Origin: CAMCQY01 sp044370415
GTDB lineage: Bacteria > Planctomycetota > Planctomycetia > Pirellulales > UBA1268
DNA: 64,000 bases
Direction: 5' to 3'
NCBI GenBank assembly: GCA_044370415.1
Contig: JBILVO010000001.1
Coordinates: forward strand, 23,438 to 87,437
This document shows, piece after piece, positions 43,929 through 51,517 of the stretch. The translations under genes were made by a program, and so were the position numbers. The stretch's first letter is position 1. Every line of letters begins with the position of its first letter. The notes under the pieces are model-generated. The model made no database searches. It was not told the DNA's origin and worked only from the letters and a program-made list of their open reading frames with translations.

Positions 43929-45050
43929 CTACCTGGAGGTCTGGGAAGCCTGGGTTGGCCAGCCCGGCGACGCATCGCTCCGGACCTGCCCATCTTCCTG
44001 CCACACGAACCGGGCCGAGCAGCCGGGCGCCTCCGCGATCACCCGCCGCGCCCGAGCGGGGCCCAGGACGCTGGCGGCGGTCGCCAGCGCATCGGCCGTC
44101 GTGCAGTCCCGGGCCAGCACCGTGACGGCCGCCGGTCCCGCCACGCCGAGCCCCGTCCGCGGATCGACGATGTGGCTGTAACGCCGGCCGGCGATCTCGA
44201 CCGCCTGGAAGGCGTCGCCCGACGTGGTCACCGCCTGATGGACCAGGATCAGCCGCTCGCCCGCGTCGCCATCGGGCCGGGCAGCCCGCAAGGGCGCGAT
44301 GGCGATGCTCCAGCCGGGGCTGCCGGGAGGGGGGCCCGAGACACCGATGTCGCCCGAGGCGTCGACCATCGCGGCCGCGATCCCGTGGCGACCGATCACC
44401 TCCAGCGCCCGATCCACCGCGTAGCCCATGCCGATGCCCCCCAGATCGAGCCGCATGCCCGGACGCTCCAGCGACACGGCCCGCGCCGCAGGATGGAGCC
44501 GCAGCGCTTCCGGGCCCACGGCCTGCCGGGCCGCGGCGAGCCGCTCTGCGGAGGGCAGCCGTCCGGCGCGGCGGGCCTGCCGCCACAGGCTCGTCAGCGG
44601 CCCCACCGTGGGGTCGAAGGCGGCGTCGGTGGCGTCGCGGATCTCGACCGCCCGGGAGAGAACCCGCCAGAGATCCTCGCCCACCTCCACAGGCTCCAGA
44701 GTCGGCGCCAGGGCCGACAGCCTCGAGAGCTCGCTCGCGGGCTCGTAGTCGGAGAGGATGCGCTCCAGCCTTTCCACCTCGGAGAAACCGGCGGCGATCG
44801 CCGCCGCCGCCACGTCGGCGGCCGGGCCGCAGACCGTGATCGTCCAGGGCACGCCCATGAGCCGCCTGGTCTCCGCGTAGCGGCCGGGCTCGGCCGCGAC
44901 AGCGGACGGCCCCGGGCACGCCCAGCCAGATACCCAGACCGACACCCAGACCGACACCCAGACCGCCAGAAGCCCCACGGTACGAAGGCCCGCCCGGCGG
45001 CCGGCCGGGGCTGCCTCCGCCAGCGGCGCGCGATAGAATTCCATCGTCAT
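43929..45050 (-). CDS. apbE: FAD:protein FMN transferase
   Basis: Attaches FMN to Thr/Ser of target flavoproteins in the periplasm. The 373-residue protein has a signal/TM segment at about 20-50 and family blocks RLMGVPWTITV, LDLGGIGMGYAVDRA, VDASGDIGVSG, and HIVDPRTGLGVAGPAAVTVLARDCTTADALATA. The Asp/Thr metal- and FAD-binding positions (DPRTG, CTTADALAT) are present. ATGs at 45050 and 45044 are both possible. The 45050 ATG overlaps the ATG of the divergent gene in the palindrome CATG. A 12-bp tandem repeat encodes repeated VWVS within its signal segment. Confidence 0.9.
   Translation of the reverse strand: MTMEFYRAPLAEAAPAGRRAGLRTVGLLAVWVSVWVSVWVSGWACPGPSAVAAEPGRYAETRRLMGVPWTITVCGPAADVAAAAIAAGFSEVERLERILSDYEPASELSRLSALAPTLEPVEVGEDLWRVLSRAVEIRDATDAAFDPTVGPLTSLWRQARRAGRLPSAERLAAARQAVGPEALRLHPAARAVSLERPGMRLDLGGIGMGYAVDRALEVIGRHGIAAAMVDASGDIGVSGPPPGSPGWSIAIAPLRAARPDGDAGERLILVHQAVTTSGDAFQAVEIAGRRYSHIVDPRTGLGVAGPAAVTVLARDCTTADALATAASVLGPARARRVIAEAPGCSARFVWQEDGQVRSDASPGWPTQASQTSR
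44928..44963 (-). repeat. 12-bp tandem repeat within the apbE signal segment
   Basis: Units AGATACCCAGAC, CGACACCCAGAC and CGACACCCAGAC (plus-strand spelling) follow directly. Read as apbE they give a repeated VWVS, so the hydrophobic core of the signal peptide is itself a microsatellite-like array in frame. Confidence 0.8.
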
Positions 45051-45540
45051 GACCACCGCCTCAGTCTCTCCGCCCGTCGCGATCACGTTCGACTGCACGC
45101 CGCTGCGGACCGTGCGGTCGATCAGCGTGCCGCTCGACGCCTCGCCCGCCTACCGCAGCCGCCTCGAGCGGCTCCAGCAGGCCGTGAGCCGCCACGGCAC
45201 CCGCAACACCTATTATCTCACGAACGGCTCCTGCACGTTCCAGTTTACGAACGACCCCACCCAGGGCTGGGTGCGGTTCGCGGTCGAGGGCACCATCCTC
45301 ACCGACGACGCAGACTCCCGCACCGTCGGCAGCGATCTCACGGTCAGGCTCGACCGCGAAACCTGCGACTGGCTGACGCAGCCCGCGGTGCAGTGGCTCA
45401 CACTGTCGGTGAAGCACGCCATGGAGGCGGAGTTCGACCGCTACATCTCCGCCGGCGACCTGGCCCGCACGCAGGAGCGGATCGATCGCGAGCAGGCCGC
45501 CTGTGACGCGGGCGGCGGCTTTCTCGGCATGAACCTGTAG
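45049..45540 (+). CDS. Small cytosolic protein of unknown function
   Basis: A 163-residue protein without signal peptide or TM helix. Predicted strands at the start (VAITFDCTPLRTV, TYYLTNGSCTFQFTND, GWVRFAVEGTILTDD) are followed by an amphipathic region with many Asp/Arg residues and a Gly-rich C-terminus (GGGFLGMNL). By eye it resembles proteins found only in planctomycetes, but I cannot name a family. The start codon overlaps that of apbE on the other strand. Confidence 0.72.
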   Translation: MTTASVSPPVAITFDCTPLRTVRSISVPLDASPAYRSRLERLQQAVSRHGTRNTYYLTNGSCTFQFTNDPTQGWVRFAVEGTILTDDADSRTVGSDLTVRLDRETCDWLTQPAVQWLTLSVKHAMEAEFDRYISAGDLARTQERIDREQAACDAGGGFLGMNL

Positions 45541-45591
45541 CGGCCCGGCACTCCTGCCGTCACGCGCCGGATGGCCGGCGGCCGCCCCCAC

Positions 45592-46293
45592 TCAGGCCGA
45601 CGCGGGAGGCTCCCGCCGCCGCACCTCGAGCAGCACGCTCTCGTTGTCGCTGCCACGGATCGGCCAGGCGGCGATCCGGCGCACGGTGACCTTCTTGACG
45701 AGCCCCCGGTGCCGGGCCTCGCCCTTCTCCTCCTCCCACCGCGGCCCCTTGATCACGAGCATCCGGCCGTACCGCTCGGCCAGCGGCTCGAACCAGCCGA
45801 GGAGCTTCAGCAGGGGCGCGACCGCCCGCACCACGAGCACGTCGAACCGGCCCCGTGGCCCCGCATCCGCTGCCGCCACGACCAGCGGCTGCGCCGCCGA
45901 TTCGTGCACCGGGATCGCGAGCCCGATCTCCCCGACGATCGCCCGCACGGCGCGGGCCCGCTTGGCGACGCTGTCGCACAGCTCCACCCGGAGGTCGGGC
46001 CGCAGGATCGCCAGCGGCACGCCAGGCACGCCGCCGCCGGTGCCGACGTCGAGGATGTGCTCTCCGGCAGCCAGGTGCGGCGCGATCGCCACGGCGTCGG
46101 CCACGTCCCGGGAGACGAACTTCTCCACGTCGGTGTGCCGCGTCAGGTTCAGCCGCTCGTTCCACGCCCAGAGGCTGGCCGCGTACGCGGCCAGCCCCGC
46201 TACGGCCTGCGGCGGCACGGACAGTCCGAGCCGATCGCATTCTTCGGCGATCGATCGGCCCAGGCTCTCACGCGACGCTTCCGGCTGGCTCAC
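45592..46293 (-). CDS. rsmG: 16S rRNA (guanine527-N7)-methyltransferase
   Basis: Methylates G527 of 16S rRNA with S-adenosylmethionine. The 233-residue protein shows the family start (ERLNLTRHTDVEKFVSRDVADA), SAM-binding LDVGTGGGVPGVPLAILRPDL, and RAVAPLLKLLGWFEPLA. GTG at 46293 overlaps the TGA of the upstream glutamine synthetase gene (GTGA), so expression is coupled. The long upstream frame is rejected. Usually rsmG sits with mnmG or parAB, so its place after glnN is unusual. Confidence 0.94.
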   Translation of the reverse strand: MSQPEASRESLGRSIAEECDRLGLSVPPQAVAGLAAYAASLWAWNERLNLTRHTDVEKFVSRDVADAVAIAPHLAAGEHILDVGTGGGVPGVPLAILRPDLRVELCDSVAKRARAVRAIVGEIGLAIPVHESAAQPLVVAAADAGPRGRFDVLVVRAVAPLLKLLGWFEPLAERYGRMLVIKGPRWEEEKGEARHRGLVKKVTVRRIAAWPIRGSDNESVLLEVRRREPPASA

Positions 46294-48464
46294 TTGATGA
46301 ACAGCATCTCGCGGTAGGTCGGCAGCGGCCACAGATCGTCGGGAAGAATGACCTCGATCTGATCGGCCGTCTCCCGCAAGGAGACCATCGCAGGGATCAC
46401 GTCGTCGTGGAAGTGCTTCACCTCGGCTCGCAGGTCGCCGCCGCCATGGTGGCCGAGCGCCTTCTCGAGCGCTTCGATCCGCTGCTCGATCGCGCCGACG
46501 AGCTTGGTGAGCTTGTCCAGCGTGCCCATGTGCGGCGGCTGGCCGAGCCCCTTGAGCTTGGTGGCGATGTCGACGAGCTCGCCCTGGTAGCGGTAGCCGG
46601 CCGGCAGGATCATCGTCTTGGCGATCTGCAGGGCCGCCTGGCCCTCGGTGTTGATGTCCTTGCAGTACCGCTCCATGTAGATGTCGTAGCGGCTGCGGAC
46701 CTCGCGCTCCGAGAGCACGCCGTACTTCTCGAAGAGCGCGATGTTCTTCGGCGCGACCAGCACGTCGAGGGCCTCGGGCGTGGCCTTGAGGTTCGGCAGC
46801 CCGCGCTTCTTGGCCTCCGCGTGCCACTCCTCGGAGTAGCCGTTGCCGTTGAAGATCACCGCCTTGTGCTCCGAGATGATCTTCTGCAGGAGCTTCTCCA
46901 CGGCACCGGCGAGCTTCCCGGTGTCGCCGCCGGTCGCCTTTTCGAGCTCCGTGGCGATGTAGTCGAGGCTCTCCGCCATGATGGTGTTGAGCGCGACGAG
47001 CGGCCCGGCGATCGACTGGCTCGAGCCGACGGCGCGGAACTCGAACTTGTTGCCGGTGAAGGCGAAGGGGCTGGTGCGATTGCGGTCACCCGCGTGCTTG
47101 GGCAGCGGGGGCAGCGTGTCGACGCCGACGGTCAGCGTGCCGGTCGACTTGGAGCTCGTGGCCTTCCCCTTCTCGATCTGCTCGAAGACGTCGGCGAGCT
47201 GGTCGCCGAGGAAGATCGAGATGATCGCCGGCGGGGCCTCGTTGGCGCCGAGCCGGTGGTCGTTGCCGCTGGCGGCGACGACGGCACGGAGCAGGTCGCC
47301 GTGCAGATGGACGGCCCGGATCACCGCCGCGCAGAACACGAGGAACTGCATGTTGGCGTGGGGCGTCTCGCCGGGCTCGAGCAGGTTGCCGAGCCTGCAG
47401 CCGATCGACCAGTTGACGTGCTTGCCGGAGCCGTTGATGCCGGCGAACGGCTTCTCATGCAGCAGGCAGGCCATGCCGTACTTCTGCGCCACACGCGTCA
47501 GCGTCTGCATGATGGTCTGCTGGTGGTCGGTGGCGATGTTCGCGTTTTCATAGATCGGCGCGATCTCGTACTGGCTCGGAGCCACCTCGTTGTGCCGCGT
47601 CTTCACCGGCACGCCCAGCTTGAACAGCTCACGTTCCCCCTCGAGCATGCAGGCCAGCACCCGCTCGGGGATGGCGCCGAAGTACTGATCCTCGAACTCC
47701 TGCCCCTTCGGGGGCTTGGCACCGAAGAGCGTGCGGCCCGTGACCACGAGGTCCGGGCGGGCGAAGAAGAAGTTGCGATCGATGAGGAAATATTCCTGCT
47801 CGGGGCCGGCCGACGCGGCGACCTGGCCGATGTCCTTGTGGCCGAAGAGCGACAGCACGCGGCGGGCCTGCTTGTCGACCGCCTGCATCGACCGCAGCAG
47901 CGGGGTCTTCTTGTCGAGCGCCTCGCCGGTCCAGGAGCAGAACGCCGTGGGGATGCAGAGGGTCGTGCCGTTGGGATTGTCGAGGATGTAGGCGGGGCTC
48001 GTCGGATCCCAGGCGGTGTAGCCGCGGGCCTCGAACGTCGCCCGCAGGCCGCCCGACGGGAAGCTCGAGGCGTCGGGCTCGCCCTGGATCAATTCCTTCC
48101 CGGAAAACTCGGCCATCGCGTTGCCGTCGCCGGTCGGCGTGAGGAAGCTGTCGTGCTTCTCGGCGGTGATGCCCGTCAGCGGATAGAAGACGTGGGCGTA
48201 GTGCGTGGCACCCTTCTCGATCGCCCAGTCCTTCATGGCCAGCGCGACCGCGTCGGCGATGCCCGGGTCGAGCGGCTTGCCCTGCTTGATCGTGGCCTGC
48301 AGCGCCTTGTAGACGCTCTTCGGCAGCCGGTCCTTCATCACCGAGTCGCCGAAGACATTGGCGCCGAAGATCTCGCTCGTGGGCGTCTCGCGGAAGTTCC
48401 AGGCCTGCCCGTTCGACTTGTAGGTGTTGATCGCGGTGATGGCGTTGGCGCGGGCACTGGTCAT
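46290..48464 (-). CDS. glnN: Type III glutamine synthetase
   Basis: Forms glutamine from glutamate, ammonia and ATP. A 724-residue enzyme, the size of the GSIII class (type I is about 470). Landmarks: ASAGPEQEYFLIDR, VPVKTRHNEVAPSQYEIAP, LHEKPFAGINGSGKHVNWSIG (compared in pieces), and the N-terminal IFGANVFGDSVMK. ATG at 48464 has AAGGA seven bases upstream. The C-terminal region about 600-724 is a helical extension typical of GSIII. A 250-base leader/gap upstream contains no gene. Confidence 0.97.
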   Translation of the reverse strand: MTSARANAITAINTYKSNGQAWNFRETPTSEIFGANVFGDSVMKDRLPKSVYKALQATIKQGKPLDPGIADAVALAMKDWAIEKGATHYAHVFYPLTGITAEKHDSFLTPTGDGNAMAEFSGKELIQGEPDASSFPSGGLRATFEARGYTAWDPTSPAYILDNPNGTTLCIPTAFCSWTGEALDKKTPLLRSMQAVDKQARRVLSLFGHKDIGQVAASAGPEQEYFLIDRNFFFARPDLVVTGRTLFGAKPPKGQEFEDQYFGAIPERVLACMLEGERELFKLGVPVKTRHNEVAPSQYEIAPIYENANIATDHQQTIMQTLTRVAQKYGMACLLHEKPFAGINGSGKHVNWSIGCRLGNLLEPGETPHANMQFLVFCAAVIRAVHLHGDLLRAVVAASGNDHRLGANEAPPAIISIFLGDQLADVFEQIEKGKATSSKSTGTLTVGVDTLPPLPKHAGDRNRTSPFAFTGNKFEFRAVGSSQSIAGPLVALNTIMAESLDYIATELEKATGGDTGKLAGAVEKLLQKIISEHKAVIFNGNGYSEEWHAEAKKRGLPNLKATPEALDVLVAPKNIALFEKYGVLSEREVRSRYDIYMERYCKDINTEGQAALQIAKTMILPAGYRYQGELVDIATKLKGLGQPPHMGTLDKLTKLVGAIEQRIEALEKALGHHGGGDLRAEVKHFHDDVIPAMVSLRETADQIEVILPDDLWPLPTYREMLFIK

Positions 48465-48715
48465 GGCGAGGTCCTTCTTCCTTCGTGTGCAGAGGGCTTG
48501 GTGTGGAGATGGTGGGCGGGCGCCGCGGGCGCGCACCGGAATGACGGAAAAGCAGACGCCCCCGGGCCGCCGCCAGAAGAAGAAACCACGGCCCGCCGGG
48601 CTTCCAGGAACCAGCCGCAGACTAGCGGCGCGACCTTGCCAGTTCAAGTAGCCCGGCCGGGCGCACAGGCCCTCCCGAGACCACGCGCGCCGGCAGCCGG
48701 CGGCCGCCGCCGCGA

Positions 48716-50449
48716 CTACCTGGCGACCGTCGACCGGCTCGCCGGCTTGGCCGCCGGGCGGGCTGCCGTCGACCGACGGGCGACATCGAGCGCCGCGTCG
48801 AGGAAGGCGTCGTCGGCCTGTGCCACGAAGCCGCCGTCCGCAGGCCGGGCGACGGTCTGCACCTTCAGATCGGGCTCGACGCCCACGCGGCTGTAGGGCA
48901 GGCCCTTCGGCGAGAAGAACTTCGCCGTCGTCAGCCGCAGGCCGACGCCGGCCACCTCCAGCGGGAAGATGCCCTGGATCGAGCCCTTGCCGTAGCTGCG
49001 GGCGCCCACGGTCGTGGCCCGGCCGTGATCCCGCATGGCTCCCGCGAAAATCTCGCTGGAGCTTGCCGATTCGCCGTCGATCACCACCACCAGCGGCATC
49101 CGCCAGGTGCCGGGCCGGCTGGCCGAGTAGTTGAAGTCCTCCTCCGGGCTGCGGCCCCGGGTAGCGACGACCAGTCCGCGCTCCAGGAACAGGTCGGCCG
49201 CATCCACCGCGGCCGAGAGCAGCCCGCCGGGATTGCCCCGCAGGTCGATGACGAGCGACCGCATGCCTGCCACGTCGAGCCGCCGCAACGATGCTTCCAG
49301 GTCCGCAGCCGTGGTCTTCTGGAAGGAGCTGATCTTCAGGTAGCCGACGCCCGCAGCCGGGTCGAGCAGCCGCACGCCCTCCACGCTCGGCACCTCGACA
49401 TGCTCCCGCCGCACCGTCACGGCCCGCGCCGGGGCCGGTGCCCGCAGGATCGCCAGGGTCACGAGCGATCCCTCGGGGCCCTGGAGCAGCTGGGCGGCCT
49501 CGTCGACGTTCATGCCGCCGATCGGGCGGCCGCCGACTGCCACCAGATGGTCGCCTGCCCGGATGCCCGCCCGGTCGGCCGGGCTCGCCGGAATCACGTG
49601 CACCACGAGCAGCCCGTCCTCGGCGCTCTTCAGCTCGACCCCGAGCCCCACGAAATTCCCCTCGATCTGGGCGTACAGATCGTCGAGCTGTCCGTTGGTC
49701 AGGAAGGCCGAATACTCATCGAGGCTGCCGACGGCGGCGGCTGTCATCTCCATGAGCGTCACGGCGGGCGGAATCCCCAGCGACGCGTGGCCGGCCCGGG
49801 CCACCCACGCCGCCAGCGTCTCGGCCTCGACCTGCGACGTCACGGTGCGGCCCGCGGTGATCCGCGCGACCTGGTCGCGGTAGAGCGCCCGGCGGTCGGC
49901 CGTGGCCTCGGTGACATAGAGCGACGCGAACGCCGGGTCGTCGATCGCGACGTCCATCGCCAGGCAGCCACGGGCGACGAGGCGGGCGTACTGCGGGGCC
50001 TCGACGTGATGGGACGAGATCCGCGCGAGCACCTCGGCGTAGAGCCGGCGGGCGTCGGTCTCGGCGAGCTTCGCGAGCTGCTCGCGGAAGGCACGCTCGC
50101 AGTGCCGCCTGCCGAGATCGCAGTGGATCTTGGCGAGATCGTAGCGGTGCTGCACCTCCGGAACGAGCGTGCCCTTGCGGGCGGCTGTCTCGCAGATGGC
50201 GACGACGTCCGACCACCGGCGCTCGCTCGCCAGCTGCGACGACCGGGCGCGGAGGTCGTCCTGCGCGGGCAGGTCGTGCGGGATCTGCCGGATCTGCGGG
50301 GCGTTCTCGGCGGCGACCGCCGGCAGTGGCCCGGCGAGGCATGCCAGCGCGAGGCACGCCGCCCTGAAAAGAGACACCGGGGCCAGTGAGCGGAAACACA
50401 GCGGCCAGAGCCGCTGACTGCCGCACGCCGAGGGAAGGGCGACGATCAC
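48716..50449 (-). CDS. S41-family C-terminal processing protease (CtpA-like) with N-terminal extension
   Basis: A 577-residue exported serine protease. Signal peptide (ACLALACLAGPLPAVAA), about 170 residues of helical extension, then PDZ (GLGVELKSAEDGLLVVHVIPASPADRAGIRAGD, given in pieces) and the S41 core: VIDLRGNPGGLLS, nucleophile Ser in GESASSSEIFAGAM, and Lys in SYGKGSIQGI. These are the Ser/Lys dyad positions. The N-terminal start is uncertain (GTG 50449 or TTG 50458). A good promoter lies 70-100 bases upstream. Confidence 0.9.
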   Translation of the reverse strand: MIVALPSACGSQRLWPLCFRSLAPVSLFRAACLALACLAGPLPAVAAENAPQIRQIPHDLPAQDDLRARSSQLASERRWSDVVAICETAARKGTLVPEVQHRYDLAKIHCDLGRRHCERAFREQLAKLAETDARRLYAEVLARISSHHVEAPQYARLVARGCLAMDVAIDDPAFASLYVTEATADRRALYRDQVARITAGRTVTSQVEAETLAAWVARAGHASLGIPPAVTLMEMTAAAVGSLDEYSAFLTNGQLDDLYAQIEGNFVGLGVELKSAEDGLLVVHVIPASPADRAGIRAGDHLVAVGGRPIGGMNVDEAAQLLQGPEGSLVTLAILRAPAPARAVTVRREHVEVPSVEGVRLLDPAAGVGYLKISSFQKTTAADLEASLRRLDVAGMRSLVIDLRGNPGGLLSAAVDAADLFLERGLVVATRGRSPEEDFNYSASRPGTWRMPLVVVIDGESASSSEIFAGAMRDHGRATTVGARSYGKGSIQGIFPLEVAGVGLRLTTAKFFSPKGLPYSRVGVEPDLKVQTVARPADGGFVAQADDAFLDAALDVARRSTAARPAAKPASRSTVAR

Positions 50450-50520
50450 TGGGTGCAATCCGTTCGCGAATGCCGCATCCCGTGGCGGCAGGCATGCGGT
50501 CGCTCCGTTGACCGCTCGCG

Positions 50521-50549
50521 ATTATGGAACACGTTCAGACCGCGGTCAA
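50521..50549 (-). promoter_or_regulatory. Sigma-70-type promoter of the S41 protease gene
   Basis: On the minus strand TTGACC (50544-50549) and CATAAT (50521-50526) are separated by exactly 17 bases. Each hexamer matches consensus in five of six positions. The predicted leader is about 60 bases. Confidence 0.7.
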
Positions 50550-50699
50550 AAATTCCGGGGCCCGTCGGGCGTACTTTTCTCCAGGCTCCGCGGCGGCACC
50601 ACGAAAAGTCGTGCACAGCCGTCATCACCGGTCGGTCCACGCCTTTCCCGCGACACCTTGGTACGATGAAAGCAGGCTCGAGGAGGGCACAGGACTCAC

Positions 50700-51449
50700 A
50701 TGACCCGCACGCCCGATCCAGTCGGCAAACTCGCCGTCAAGCAGCCCATCACGGCGGGCGATGGGGCTGCTGCGACTGCGGACGCGCGGCCGGGTTCTGC
50801 GCCGGACGCGCAGGTCACGCTGGTGCTGCTCGACCGCGTGCGGCAGGGAGACGGCGCGGCGATCGACGGACTGCTGGCACGGCACCGCGCCGCCATCCGC
50901 AGGATGATCGACCGCCGCATGGACCGCGTCGTGCAGCGGCGGGTCGATGCCAGCGACATCGTGCAGGACGTGCTGATCGAGGCCAACCGCCGCCTGGCCG
51001 ACTACCTCGCCAATCCGACCATGCCGTTCCAGCTGTGGCTGCGGTCCATGGCGCGGGACCGGCTCATCGACGCCCACCGCCGTCACCGCGTGGCGTCGAC
51101 CCGCAGCCTCGACCGCGAAGTGTCGCTGAACCTGCCGGCGGGGCAGGACCATTCCCAGGCCGACCTCATCGGCCAGCTCCCCGGCCGGGAGCTGACGCCG
51201 GCCGCGGCAGCCACCTGGAACGAGCTGGAGCGGCGGTTCGCCGCTGCGGTGGAAGAGCTCGAGCCGGATGATCGCCAGATCGTGCTGCTACGACATTTCG
51301 AGCACCTCTCGACCGCGGAGGCGGCCGAGACGCTCGGCCTGTCGAAGCCGGCCACCGGCATGCGGTACCTGCGGGCCATGAGGCGGCTGCGGGTGCTGCT
51401 CGACGGCGGATTCGACCCGCAGGTGGAGCCCTCCCCGCAGGGCACCTGA
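50700..51449 (+). CDS. ECF-family RNA polymerase sigma factor
   Basis: A 249-residue sigma-70-like factor. Region 2 is RRVDASDIVQDVLIEANRRLADYL with WLRSMARDRLIDAHRRH; region 4 is LEPDDRQIVLLRHFEHLSTAEAAETLGLSKPATGMRYLRAMRRLR (compared in pieces), with helix-turn-helix. An Ala/Gly-rich 40-residue start precedes it. No anti-sigma gene is seen; the next gene is a membrane Ser/Thr kinase 65 bases downstream, an arrangement common in planctomycetes, where the kinase may replace the anti-sigma factor as sensor. Confidence 0.92.
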   Translation: MTRTPDPVGKLAVKQPITAGDGAAATADARPGSAPDAQVTLVLLDRVRQGDGAAIDGLLARHRAAIRRMIDRRMDRVVQRRVDASDIVQDVLIEANRRLADYLANPTMPFQLWLRSMARDRLIDAHRRHRVASTRSLDREVSLNLPAGQDHSQADLIGQLPGRELTPAAAATWNELERRFAAAVEELEPDDRQIVLLRHFEHLSTAEAAETLGLSKPATGMRYLRAMRRLRVLLDGGFDPQVEPSPQGT

Positions 51450-51494
51450 TTCCAGAGGTCGCGCCGGACTCCCATCCCGGTCCAACCGCCCTAA

Positions 51495-51517
51495 CATTCC
51501 CGGAAAGGTCCGGAATG
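51495..51517 (+). promoter_or_regulatory. Inverted repeat covering the kinase start codon
   Basis: CATTCCCGGA-AAGG-TCCGGAATG can fold with one bulged C, burying the AAGG ribosome-binding sequence in the loop and the ATG in the stem. This could limit initiation of the kinase relative to the sigma factor. Confidence 0.5.

Noticed and set aside
43705..44919. Upstream extension of the TolC-like gene to 44919
   Set aside because: The added 400 residues are the shadow of apbE in another frame; the lipoprotein signal is at 43704.
48620..48660. Sigma-54 promoter in front of glnN
   Set aside because: A TGGCA half-site is present on the minus strand but the required GC at the -12 position with TTGC is missing at correct spacing.
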